DNA from: JBBDST01 sp040904765
GTDB taxonomy: Bacteria; Actinomycetota; Nitriliruptoria; Nitriliruptorales; Nitriliruptoraceae
Direction: 5' to 3'
Length of the DNA stretch: 64,000 nt
Assembly (NCBI GenBank): GCA_040904765.1
Contig: JBBDST010000064.1
Span: 3,710-67,709, forward strand
Shown here piece by piece: positions 16,783 to 24,631 of this stretch. Under the pieces are notes generated by a model that did no database searches, was not told the DNA's origin, and saw only the letters and a list, made by a program, of their open reading frames with translations. Numbering within the stretch: the stretch's first letter is position 1; each line of letters starts with the position of its first letter. The position numbers and the translations under genes were made by a program.

Positions 16783-18546
16783 TCAGGAGCCGTGTACGAG
16801 CTGTTGAAGCGCGTCGGTAGTGACGGGTGGTTCGGGTTGCCAGGGCACAATAGCCAGGGACGCATGGCGGGTGAGGACTTCGGCGAGCCAGCGTTGTTCG
16901 TGGGCTGCACGTGCGAGCAGAATCGGATCTGAGGTGGGGGTGGCTTGCAAACTCTGGTTGACGACCCATGCGGTCGGGCGTATTCCGGCCCGCTCGAGAT
17001 CGGCTTGTAGCGCTGCTGCTTCGTGAACCGGGGTGGGTTCGGGCAGGGTCACGATGAGCACGCGCGTAAAGTCCGGGTCGCGGAGACGGTCGAGCAGTGC
17101 TGCGACATCTGGTGGTGCCTGATCACCGTGACGCAGCAGTTCGCGGTGGTAGCTCTCGGCGGCATCCAGCAGCAGCAGCGTGTGGCCGGTCGGGGCGGTG
17201 TCGAGCACGACGATGCGCTCGGCCGCGTGCGAGACGGTGGCCGCGAACGCGCGGAACACCGCGATCTCCTCGGTGCAGGGTGAGCGCAGGTCCTCGTCGA
17301 GCACCGCGAGGCCGTCGGGGTCGAGGTCGGCACCTGCGGTCGCCAGCACCTCCTCGACGTAGGCGGCGGTGGCCGCCGCTGGGTCGATGCGCTCGACCAT
17401 CAGATCGGCCGGGCGGTCGGCGTCGCCGAGCACGGCGTCCACGTGTGCGGCCGGGTCGGTGGTCGACAGTGTCACGGGCAGGCCGCGCCGGGCGAGGTCG
17501 ACGGCGAGGGCGGCGGCGATGGTGGTCTTTCCCACGCCTCCCTTGCCCATCGTCATGACCAGCCCGTGACCGGTGGCGGCCATGTCGTCGGCGAGTTCGG
17601 TCAGGCTGGTGGTGGCCAGGTCGGTCGCGGCACCGTGTGCGCCGGCGGGGCTGACGCCGTCGAGCAGATCACGCAGTGCAGGCGCGCCGAGCGGCGCGCC
17701 GGACAGCAACGGCAGCCGGTCGCTCGGAAGCTCCGCCAGGCCCGCAGGCAGCGCCTGGAGCACCTGGTTGTGGCGACGTTCGAGGCCGGCTGCAGTCTCA
17801 TCGTCCGGATCAGATGCTTCGAACACCCCGTTGAGGATCAGGTGCTGGTTGGCGATCCCGAGTGCGCGCAGCTCCGAGGCAGCACGGCCGGCCTCGGCGA
17901 CCGCCCCGGTGTCGGGGCGGGTGACCAGCACCAGGGTGGTCTGGGCCGGGTCGGCCAACGCCTCGAGCGCGATCCGGTAGCGGTCCTGCGCCTGGGTGAG
18001 CCCCGACAGCGGACCGATACAGCTCACCCCGGTCGTGCTGGTGTCGAGGAACCCCGTCCATGCCGAGGGCAGCGCGAGCAGCCGCAGCGTGTGCCCGGTC
18101 GGCGCGGTGTCGAACACGACATGGTCGTAGCCAGCCGTCGCATCCGGGTCCGCCAGCAGGCCGGTGAACTCGTCGAACGCCGCGATCTCGACCGTGCAGG
18201 CACCGGAGAGCTGCTCCTCGATCCCGGCGATCGTGGCGTCGGGCAGGATCCCACGATACGGGCCCACGACCCGGTCCCGGTAGGCCGCAGCCGCAGCCGC
18301 CGGGTCGATGTCCAACGCATCCAGACCGTCCGCCCCGGCGACCGCGCCCGGCTGCTGGCCGACCGCGGTCGCCAGCACCTCGGACAGGTTGGACGCCGGG
18401 TCGGTACTGACTAGCAGGACCCGCTTGCCGGTGTCAGCCAACGCGATCGCGGTGGCCGACGACAACGAGGTCTTGCCCACCCCGCCCTTGCCGGTGAAGA
18501 ACAGGAACCTCGTCGGCTCATCGAGCAGCCGCTTGAGCGCGACCAT
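16783..18546 (-). CDS. arsA: arsenical pump-driving ATPase ArsA
   Basis: 587-residue soluble ATPase with two homologous halves, the full ArsA layout. P-loops GKGGVGKT lie at 19-26 and 334-341; each half has a DTAPTGHTL switch (147-155 and near 455). The three metalloid-binding cysteines of the family have counterparts at Cys117, Cys176 and Cys424. ArsA normally energises the ArsB channel, but no arsB is in the window; the ArsP-type permease at 21803 is a different family. The ATG overlaps the arsD stop by one base (TGATG), giving translational coupling. Very GC-rich, as expected of acquired DNA here. Confidence 0.95.
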   Translation of the reverse strand: MVALKRLLDEPTRFLFFTGKGGVGKTSLSSATAIALADTGKRVLLVSTDPASNLSEVLATAVGQQPGAVAGADGLDALDIDPAAAAAAYRDRVVGPYRGILPDATIAGIEEQLSGACTVEIAAFDEFTGLLADPDATAGYDHVVFDTAPTGHTLRLLALPSAWTGFLDTSTTGVSCIGPLSGLTQAQDRYRIALEALADPAQTTLVLVTRPDTGAVAEAGRAASELRALGIANQHLILNGVFEASDPDDETAAGLERRHNQVLQALPAGLAELPSDRLPLLSGAPLGAPALRDLLDGVSPAGAHGAATDLATTSLTELADDMAATGHGLVMTMGKGGVGKTTIAAALAVDLARRGLPVTLSTTDPAAHVDAVLGDADRPADLMVERIDPAAATAAYVEEVLATAGADLDPDGLAVLDEDLRSPCTEEIAVFRAFAATVSHAAERIVVLDTAPTGHTLLLLDAAESYHRELLRHGDQAPPDVAALLDRLRDPDFTRVLIVTLPEPTPVHEAAALQADLERAGIRPTAWVVNQSLQATPTSDPILLARAAHEQRWLAEVLTRHASLAIVPWQPEPPVTTDALQQLVHGS

Positions 18547-19214
18547 CAGCAGCACCCACCCGACTCGGAAGCGGCGCCGGCACCGGCCATGGGCAGCTCG
18601 GAAGCCTCAGCAGCATCGGGTCCACAGCAGGCATCGCCGTCAGCGTCATCCGAGGCGGCCCCACCCAACTCCGAGCGGTCGACGTGGAGCAGCTTGGCTG
18701 CCAGATCGAGCATCTTGCCCGCCGGGGTGTCCTTGACCATCTGCGCGGTGCGCACCGCGACCGCCAGCTGCTCGTTGGTCAGACCCAGCTTGCGGGCCGC
18801 GTTGTAGTGGTACTTGAAACACGGCTCACAGTTCGACCCCACGGCCGCGCCGATGGCAGCGAGCTCCGCGATCAACTCCGTGGACACGGCCGGCTCCGAC
18901 ACCGGAACCCCGGCGAGGCCAGCGATGCCAACGAGTTCGTCACGTGACGGGAAGCTCCCGGTAGCCTGCACTTGTCCGTCGACCAGCACGACCGGCAGAA
19001 CGTCCTCGCCCTTGTCGTGCAGCAGCGTCCGCACCGCCTCGTTGTCGGCGAACGCGCCAGGTTCCTGCCCCAGGTTGTAGCGCCGCACCTGCGCCCCCTG
19101 CTCACCCAGCCAATCCAGATCCGACGCAAACCGCGCTAGCGCCGGGTCCACCGTCGGGCCACACACCCCCGTCGAACAGCACATTGCCGGGTCAAACACC
19201 TCAACGGTCACCAT
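18546..19214 (-). CDS. arsD: ArsD metallochaperone fused to an AhpD-like domain
   Basis: 222 residues, nearly twice the usual ArsD length of about 120. Residues 1-105 are ArsD (EVFDPAMCCSTGVCGP), with the As(III)-binding Cys12, Cys13 and Cys18, which pass arsenite to ArsA. Residues 115-180 form an alpha-helical carboxymuconolactone decarboxylase/AhpD-like domain with a CxxC (Cys129, Cys132) in GSNCEPCFKYHYNAARK. The tail is Ala/Asp-rich and carries two more vicinal pairs (196-197 and 221-222). The fusion suggests a chaperone with a built-in thiol redox function or extra arsenite sites (inference). It is coupled to arsA by a one-base overlap. Confidence 0.9.
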   Translation of the reverse strand: MVTVEVFDPAMCCSTGVCGPTVDPALARFASDLDWLGEQGAQVRRYNLGQEPGAFADNEAVRTLLHDKGEDVLPVVLVDGQVQATGSFPSRDELVGIAGLAGVPVSEPAVSTELIAELAAIGAAVGSNCEPCFKYHYNAARKLGLTNEQLAVAVRTAQMVKDTPAGKMLDLAAKLLHVDRSELGGAASDDADGDACCGPDAAEASELPMAGAGAASESGGCC

Positions 19215-19255
19215 CAGATTGCCTTTCAGTCAACGTCACGATCAGAGTTAATCGC

Positions 19256-19275
19256 GTATCGGCGATAAACGATAC
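19256..19275 (-). promoter_or_regulatory. inverted repeat, likely ArsR operator before arsD
   Basis: Perfect six-base arms GTATCG and CGATAC separated by eight bases, inside the 106-bp gap between arsR and arsD. The size and location fit an ArsR/SmtB-type operator controlling arsD-arsA-CDF. No second copy was found upstream of arsR. Confidence 0.55.
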
Positions 19276-19320
19276 AACTGTTTGGGTCTTTGTGCAATCT
19301 GCGCCGTACAGCGGGCTGCT

Positions 19321-19692
19321 TCAGAACGAAGCGATCGCTCGCTGCAACGCTTCGAGCCCTAACGGGTTGACGCAGTACCGGGTGCGCGGCCCGTCGAAGA
19401 CGCCCTGTACCAGGCCCGCATCGCGCAGGATTCGCAGATGGCCCGACACGGTCGACTGAGCGACGCCCAACACATCGACGAGCTCCCCTGTAATGCAGTC
19501 TGGCCGTACCTCGAGCAGACGCAGGATTCGCACCCGGGCAGGATGTGCAATGGCTTTGGCCAACGCGGCCACCTGCTCATCGTCAAGAACCAGGTCGGGG
19601 GCGGGTCTGGTTGCAGGTGCACAGCAGACGCTCTGCCCGGATTGATGCAGGGCAGCAACGGCATCGACGGTGTCATTCATCTCAGAAACCAT
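19321..19692 (-). CDS. arsR: ArsR-family metalloregulator 1
   Basis: 123-residue winged-helix repressor. The recognition region reads GVAQSTVSGHLRILRDAGLV, followed by the wing and RTRYCVNP. A vicinal cysteine pair near the N-terminus (Cys23-Cys24) and a further Cys in RPDCITGEL could form a metalloid site, a placement unlike the classical ELCVCDL of E. coli ArsR. On release by As(III) it would derepress the arsD-arsA-CDF genes that follow. The ATG at 19692 has GAGG close by; the ATG at 19680 is an alternative. It diverges from the VIT1-type gene across 207 bp. Confidence 0.9.
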   Translation of the reverse strand: MVSEMNDTVDAVAALHQSGQSVCCAPATRPAPDLVLDDEQVAALAKAIAHPARVRILRLLEVRPDCITGELVDVLGVAQSTVSGHLRILRDAGLVQGVFDGPRTRYCVNPLGLEALQRAIASF

Positions 19693-19899
19693 ACCTCATA
19701 CCCATCGCTACCGGACCGTACAAGTTTACGCTTAGGAACGTGAACGGCGGCGTTGCTTCGCGCTGGCAGTGTTTCCGCTACATGGTGCTGCCGGAGGCCC
19801 GCAGCATTGTTGGGCCTAGTCATCAGCTTTTTCGGTGGATGGCCTAAACTCACGTTTCGTCACGGCCGTTGGCGTTACCAAGCCATATTGGAGCAGCTG

Positions 19900-20640
19900 A
19901 TGTCATCAAGTTCGAGTTCGCAGATGCATCCCACAGGGTGGCATGACGGTGAGCAGCATGACGGATCGACAGTCGCCCGGTTGAACTGGCTTCGTGCCGG
20001 CGTTTTGGGGGCGAACGACGGCATCGTTTCTACCGCTGCGCTGGTAGTTGGTGTCGCAGCGGCAACAAGTGATGTTGGTGCTATCGCAACTGCCGGCACT
20101 GCCGGACTTTTAGCTGGCGCCGTGTCGATGGCGCTTGGCGAGTATGTCTCGGTTAGTACCCAACGCGACACCGAACGGGCGTTGATCGCAAAAGAGACCG
20201 ATGAACTGAAAAACATGCCGGCAGAAGAACTTGCTGAACTTACCCAGTTGTTGCAGGCCAAAGGATTAAGTTTTGAGACCGCGCGAGCCGCAGCGGTGGA
20301 ACTCACTGCCAACGATGCGCTGGCAGCTCATCTTGATATCGAGCTTGGTATTGATCGTGATGATCTTGTGAGCCCGTGGGCGGCAGCGTTTGCTTCGGCG
20401 GTGGCGTTTAGCGCCGGGGCGATTCTGCCGCTTGGTGCCATCTTGCTTTCGCCTGTTTCCACGCGTGTTGGGATCACTTATGTCAGTGTGATGGTGGCCC
20501 TGATTGTTACTGGGGCGTTAAGCGCACGGCTGGGTGGTTCACCGTTACGCCCAGCCATCATCCGTCTGGTTACCGGGGGGACACTTGCGATGGCGCTCAC
20601 GTTTGGAATCGGTGCCCTCTTCAACGCCAATGTGAGCTGA
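19900..20640 (+). CDS. VIT1/CCC1-family Fe/Mn transporter
   Basis: 246-residue membrane protein of the VIT1/CCC1 family, which moves Fe(II) or Mn(II). The opening LRAGVLGANDGIVSTAALVVGVAAAT is the family signature, followed by AGAVSMALGEYVSVSTQRD in helix 2. A cytoplasmic metal-binding helical segment with several Glu residues (about 95-150) is followed by three C-terminal helices. ATG at 19900 with GGAG; the frame extends upstream to 19753 without a ribosome-binding site. It is less GC-rich than the ars genes, so it may be older resident DNA or from a different donor. Confidence 0.92.
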   Translation: MSSSSSSQMHPTGWHDGEQHDGSTVARLNWLRAGVLGANDGIVSTAALVVGVAAATSDVGAIATAGTAGLLAGAVSMALGEYVSVSTQRDTERALIAKETDELKNMPAEELAELTQLLQAKGLSFETARAAAVELTANDALAAHLDIELGIDRDDLVSPWAAAFASAVAFSAGAILPLGAILLSPVSTRVGITYVSVMVALIVTGALSARLGGSPLRPAIIRLVTGGTLAMALTFGIGALFNANVS

Positions 20641-20799
20641 AACACTCGCGTTAGCCAAGCCTCCTGCCGCGCTCGTGGTCAAACTTTCACCGAACTCCCA
20701 GGATCCTAATCCAGTAAAACCTAACCTCATCGTGCGCCTGCGGCGTCAGGTCGTAGCCGGTACCAGACACAAGTAGCGATCACGAAAGGACAACACACG

Positions 20800-21219
20800 A
20801 TGGCTGCAACGACACACACCTACACCGTCGATGCTCAGGTAGCGTCAGGCGGCGAAGCATCAGTCGCCCCCAAGGGACGGAAGATCTTATTTGATGGAAG
20901 CGCCGAGCAGGGTGATGAGCTGCCCGGCCCTGCCGACCTGCTGATCGCCGCGTTTGCCGCCTGTGCGATGAAGAACGTCGAGCGCTTCTCCCACCTGCTG
21001 CCCTTCGCCTACGAACAGGCATCCATCACCGTACGGGCGGAACGCCAGGACGCTCCTCCCAAGATCATCGCCGTGCATTACGAACTGCGGGTGACTACCA
21101 ACGAGCCTTCAAAACGTGTCGAGCTTCTGCACGACAACATCCGCCGCCACGGCACGATCTTCAACACTTTGGCGGCCGTATGCAAGGTCACCGGCGGCAT
21201 TGTCACTGTCCCCGTCTAA
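20800..21219 (+). CDS. OsmC/Ohr-family protein
   Basis: 139-residue OsmC-like protein. The two redox cysteines expected for thiol-dependent peroxidases are present, Cys55 in AAFAACAMKNVE and Cys128 in LAAVCKVTGG, so it probably reduces organic peroxides, although some OsmC proteins act on other substrates. ATG with GAAAGGA upstream. It stands alone between the VIT1-type gene and the second arsR, on the same strand. Peroxide defence is a plausible accessory to arsenic stress. Confidence 0.9.
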   Translation: MAATTHTYTVDAQVASGGEASVAPKGRKILFDGSAEQGDELPGPADLLIAAFAACAMKNVERFSHLLPFAYEQASITVRAERQDAPPKIIAVHYELRVTTNEPSKRVELLHDNIRRHGTIFNTLAAVCKVTGGIVTVPV

Positions 21220-21381
21220 AAACTCCTCGCCCTTGTCATCTCTTAAAGCCGAGCGACACAAGAGCTACCCCGTTGGGCCTGATCGGACCTCCTAAGTGGC
21301 TCAAACCGCAAAGTCGCGTTCGCGTTGCGGTTTGAGTTCGCGATGCGGCGATCGGCGCTCGAATCAGCCCAAAGACCGATA

Positions 21382-21399
21382 TTCCAAACGGGGTTGGAA
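21382..21399 (+). promoter_or_regulatory. operator half-site pair 1 upstream of arsR2
   Basis: TTCCAA-N6-TTGGAA, a perfect 18-bp inverted repeat 30 bp upstream of the arsR2 start. The identical arrangement recurs 39 bp further on, so this is probably an ArsR-type binding site. Confidence 0.75.
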
Positions 21400-21420
21400 A
21401 GTCCTCCGTTATCGTGTATA

Positions 21421-21438
21421 TTCCAATTATGGTTGGAA
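21421..21438 (+). promoter_or_regulatory. operator 2, overlapping the arsR2 start codon
   Basis: Second TTCCAA-N6-TTGGAA repeat; the ATG of arsR2 at 21429 lies in its spacer. Its centre is 39 bp from that of the first site, close to a whole number of helix turns, so two dimers could sit on one face of the DNA and block the promoter between or upstream of them. Confidence 0.75.
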
Positions 21439-21806
21439 CAACGCTCGCGGAGGCCGGCACGTCGGCTGACCGCACATCACTGGACATGCGGCTCAAGTTG
21501 CTAAAGGCAGTCGCCGATCCGACACGCCTGGCGGTGCTCGACAGCCTGGCGACGGATGGCGCGCGGTGTCATGGCGACCTGGAAGCTCAGTTGGGGGTGC
21601 CAGCTAACCGGCTCTCATTCCACCTCAAAGTGTTGCGGGACGCCGGGCTGGTCCGGGCGAACCGTCAGGGTCGCCGGGTGCGCTACTGCCTCGAGTTTGG
21701 GGCGACCGATGCTGTGCGTGCTGCGCTACCTCAACTGCTGTCGATCGACAACCTCGACCCGAGCTGCTCTGCCTGTGAGCGAGCAGACCGAGAGGTACGA
21801 CGATGA
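21429..21806 (+). CDS. arsR: ArsR-family metalloregulator 2
   Basis: 125-residue winged-helix repressor. LKAVADPTRLAVLDSL opens the domain, then CHGDLEAQLGVPANRLSFHLKVLRDAGLV is the helix-turn-helix and NRQGRRVRYCLEF the wing. A C-terminal SCSAC motif gives a likely thiol metalloid site, as in other actinobacterial ArsR proteins. I chose the ATG at 21429; it lacks a clear ribosome-binding site and lies inside an operator, so a leaderless or short-leader transcript is possible, and a GTG at 21414 is an alternative. The stop overlaps the permease start as ATGA. Confidence 0.9.
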   Translation: MVGTTLAEAGTSADRTSLDMRLKLLKAVADPTRLAVLDSLATDGARCHGDLEAQLGVPANRLSFHLKVLRDAGLVRANRQGRRVRYCLEFGATDAVRAALPQLLSIDNLDPSCSACERADREVRR

Positions 21807-22939
21807 GCACCACCGACCACACTGCAGCCGGGCAGGCAGGCCCAGACAAGACGGTTGCCGACCCGCAGTCGGCACTTGCTTCCGATTCGTCCATCGAAAG
21901 GCCCGACGGGTCATCGGATCGCCCGCCGGCCCGCCGACTCATCTCCGGGCTCATCGCGGCTGCCGTGGCCTGGGCTGGGCTGTACGCGTTTAACGAGTGG
22001 GTATGGGACGTCGTCATCTATGACCTGATGGGATTAGATCCTGTATCCAAGGTCGGCAGCGCGATCCACTTCTTCCTGTACGACACCGCAAAGATCATGC
22101 TGCTGATCGTTGGGCTCATCTTCGCGATCAGCCTGGCGCGATCGTCAGTCCCCCCAGAACGGGTCCGCAATCTGATCGTCAACCGACACGTCGCAGTCGG
22201 GTTTTTGCTGGCCGCCGGGTTTGGGGCAATCACGCCGTTTTGTTCGTGCTCATCGGTGCCGCTGTTTATCGGATTTGTCGCCGCAGGCGTGCCTTTGGGG
22301 GTGACACTGACGTTCTTGATCGCCAGCCCGTTGATCAACGAGATCGGGATCGTGATGCTTGCCGGCATGGTGGGCTGGGAGATCGCAGCGCTGTACTTGC
22401 TGACCGGCCTGACTTTGGCGATCGCGGCCGGCGCGTTGCTGTCCCGGCTAAAACTTGAGCGGTGGATCGATCCGTTCGTGACTGAACTTAAGGTGCCAAC
22501 CGGGATCGATGGGGGCAAACCGAGTCTGGCCGAACGCATCGACTTCGCGAAGATCGAAACGATCGACATCGTGCGCAGCGTCTGGGTGTACGTGCTCATC
22601 GGCATCGCGATCGGTGCGGCCATGCACGGCTGGGTTCCGGCGGACTTCTTTATCACCAGCGGGATCGCCGACAGCCCCTGGGCGGTGCCGGCCGCCACCA
22701 TCATCGGTGTCCCGCTCTACGCCAACGTCGCCGGGGTCGTCCCGCTGATCGAGGCGGTCTACACCAAGGGCCTTGGTCTAGGTACCGCGATGGCTTTCAT
22801 GATGAGCATCGTCGCCCTGTCACTACCCGCCATGATCCTGCTCAAGCGTGTCATGCGTCTCCCGTTGCTGGCGATCTACGTCGCCACCGTGACCGTAGGA
22901 ATCATCGCTATCGGCTATCTGTTCGACCTGATCGTCTAA
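21803..22939 (+). CDS. ArsP/UPF0718-type permease
   Basis: 378-residue membrane protein of the ArsP (DUF318/UPF0718) permease family, which exports methylarsenite and related trivalent organoarsenicals. After a disordered N-terminal 45 residues there are about eight hydrophobic segments in two blocks joined by a hydrophilic linker (about 215-255). The family motif PFCSCSSVPLFIGF holds Cys147 and Cys149. It is coupled to arsR2 by a four-base overlap and followed by a small thioredoxin-like gene, a pairing I know from other genomes. It would confer arsenical export under ArsR2 control. Confidence 0.9.
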   Translation: MSTTDHTAAGQAGPDKTVADPQSALASDSSIERPDGSSDRPPARRLISGLIAAAVAWAGLYAFNEWVWDVVIYDLMGLDPVSKVGSAIHFFLYDTAKIMLLIVGLIFAISLARSSVPPERVRNLIVNRHVAVGFLLAAGFGAITPFCSCSSVPLFIGFVAAGVPLGVTLTFLIASPLINEIGIVMLAGMVGWEIAALYLLTGLTLAIAAGALLSRLKLERWIDPFVTELKVPTGIDGGKPSLAERIDFAKIETIDIVRSVWVYVLIGIAIGAAMHGWVPADFFITSGIADSPWAVPAATIIGVPLYANVAGVVPLIEAVYTKGLGLGTAMAFMMSIVALSLPAMILLKRVMRLPLLAIYVATVTVGIIAIGYLFDLIV

Positions 22940-23029
22940 CCGTCAACCATCGCAGCGTCATACGACCCGATGAACGATCGCTGACCGACCTATCGCACGA
23001 CCCAGACAACAAACAAAGAAGGAATCACC

Positions 23030-23263
23030 ATGGACATCAAAGTGCTCGGACCGGGCTGCAACAACTGTGTAACCCTCGAGGCGCGTACCCGTGAGGCCCT
23101 CGCCGAACTCGGTGAGGACGTGACGATCGAAAAAATCACCGACACCGCACAGATCATGGGCTACGGCGTTATGTCCACCCCGGGGCTCGTCGTCGACGGC
23201 CAAGTCGTCCTCTCCGGTCGAGTCCCAAGCGTCAAGCAGTTAACCAAGCTGCTCAACCCGTGA
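23030..23263 (+). CDS. small thioredoxin-like redox protein
   Basis: 77-residue thioredoxin-fold protein of the small redox-active disulfide type. The active site is GPGCNNC (Cys10, Cys13) at the end of the first strand, followed by the cis-Pro loop in MSTPGLVVDG. It lies 90 bp after the ArsP-type permease in the same direction and probably keeps its cysteines or arsenical substrates reduced. Clear AAGAAGGA before the ATG. Confidence 0.9.
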   Translation: MDIKVLGPGCNNCVTLEARTREALAELGEDVTIEKITDTAQIMGYGVMSTPGLVVDGQVVLSGRVPSVKQLTKLLNP

Positions 23264-23556
23264 GTCGGCGCGGCAACCGGCTTGGTTTTTACCCCCGCAC
23301 CTGGCGCTATGCGACGTCCAACAACGTTTTAAGCGTCCGCTCAAAGTTGTCGCCCTAATCGGAAAAATTATGCGCAAGATCAGACGCGCTCCTTTTGGCG
23401 TCGCAACGCTTAGGTCCCCCGCACCGCCATCTCACGTGACTCTGATAACTCGTCAGCGCGGCACTTACACGAGCGCGCAGGCCAGACGGTGTAGCGCCAC
23501 ACGCCAATGCATTGCCAAAGCGGGAGAAACCCGCCTCGGATGGAATGCACAGGCAG

Positions 23557-23645
23557 CGGAGGGTGGGGGATTCGAACCCCCGGTGCGAGTCGCCCCGCAC
23601 GACGGTTTTCAAGACCGTTGCATTCGTCCGCTCTGCCAACCCTCC
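23557..23645 (-). tRNA. tRNA-Ser (anticodon TGA)
   Basis: Intact class II tRNA on the minus strand. Acceptor GGAGGGT/ACCCTCC, anticodon stem ACGGT/ACCGT with loop CTTGAAA giving UGA (UCA/UCG codons), a strong variable arm (GTGCGGGGCGACTCGCAC), T arm GGGGGTTCGAATCCCCC. The arsenic island lies next to its 3' end, and a decayed copy is found at the island's far end. Confidence 0.96.
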
Positions 23646-23742
23646 GTGACCTCGCCGCAAACTGACATCTTGGTGACAGACACCATAAGATGCCAAACTG
23701 TGGGAGACACCTGTGAAAGCCTAGCGATGAGTGGAGCAGCTA

Positions 23743-24600
23743 ATGAACGGCGACCCTGACACGCTGCGGGCAAGACGCCTTTTTGGCCGGCTTGAAGCCA
23801 TCCATACAATCGCCTATTTCGCACCCCATGTACTTGATACGCAACAGCGTCATGGGTTCACCGACCGGTCAGTGGGCTATGTCGCTGCCCGCAGTTCAGC
23901 GCTAGGGCAGGTCCCCGCCGAAGTGGTCACCGCCCTGTTTTACAGCTTCTCTCATCGGGCGATTGCCCGCGCTATCCCTCACGCTTACAGCATTGCTGAA
24001 CCCTCAGCGACACTTGCGATGATGTCAACGGCGGTACGTGAGGTGCTTGAACCGCTGTTTGCTGACGTGCCGGACTTGATGGAGGTGGCTGATGCCGCCT
24101 ACGACGCGGCCGCGTTGCATCCGCTCATCGGCGCACCCCTTGGTGCTGCGTGGGCTTCTGTTGCGGTGAGTGACAATCCGGCGTTGAAACTATGGCAGGC
24201 AGCAACGATTATCCGTGAAGTACGCGGCGACACACATATTGCGCTGCTTATGGCCAACGGGTTGGACGGAGTTGAAGCGCATCTGACAACCCGCGGCGAC
24301 ACACCCAAACTGCGAGAAATTATCGGCCAACAACGACTCATCACCGACGACGAGTTCGATCAGGCGGTGGCACGTCTGCAGGCCCGGGGCCTACTTGAAA
24401 CTGATGGTTCGTTAAGCGCCGAAGGCGAAACGTTACGCGCGAAAATCGAACACGACACCGACCAGCTGTTGGCTCGACCATGGCAAGCGTTTGGTGACGT
24501 CCGAGCAGATGCGCTGATCGCTCAACTTGATCCGCTGGTTGCTCGCATCATCGAAGCGAAACTGGTTCCTGGCATTGTGGCGCGTGCCGCCACCGTGTGA
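23743..24600 (+). CDS. SCO6745-family protein
   Basis: 285 residues; matches the actinobacterial SCO6745 family, which has a helical, MarR-like or halocarboxylic-acid-dehydrogenase-like arrangement and no proven role that I know of. Typical features are ARRLFGRLEAIHTIAYFAP at the start, GYVAARSSALGQVPAEVVTALFYSF, and HTALLMANGLDGVEAHL-like wording near residue 170, with a C-terminal winged-helix-like part (RGLLETDGSLSAEGETLR). ATG at 23743 with GGAG; a GTG at 23731 is possible. Convergent with serS, 31 bp apart. Confidence 0.85.
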   Translation: MNGDPDTLRARRLFGRLEAIHTIAYFAPHVLDTQQRHGFTDRSVGYVAARSSALGQVPAEVVTALFYSFSHRAIARAIPHAYSIAEPSATLAMMSTAVREVLEPLFADVPDLMEVADAAYDAAALHPLIGAPLGAAWASVAVSDNPALKLWQAATIIREVRGDTHIALLMANGLDGVEAHLTTRGDTPKLREIIGQQRLITDDEFDQAVARLQARGLLETDGSLSAEGETLRAKIEHDTDQLLARPWQAFGDVRADALIAQLDPLVARIIEAKLVPGIVARAATV

Positions 24601-24631
24601 GCGACCGAAACGACGGTGCTGCACATTGCAT

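Noticed and set aside
16820..18736. Long plus-strand frames opposite arsA
   Set aside because: High-GC shadow frames, Arg/Gly/Ser-rich, with no start signals or known domains, opposite an unmistakable ArsA.
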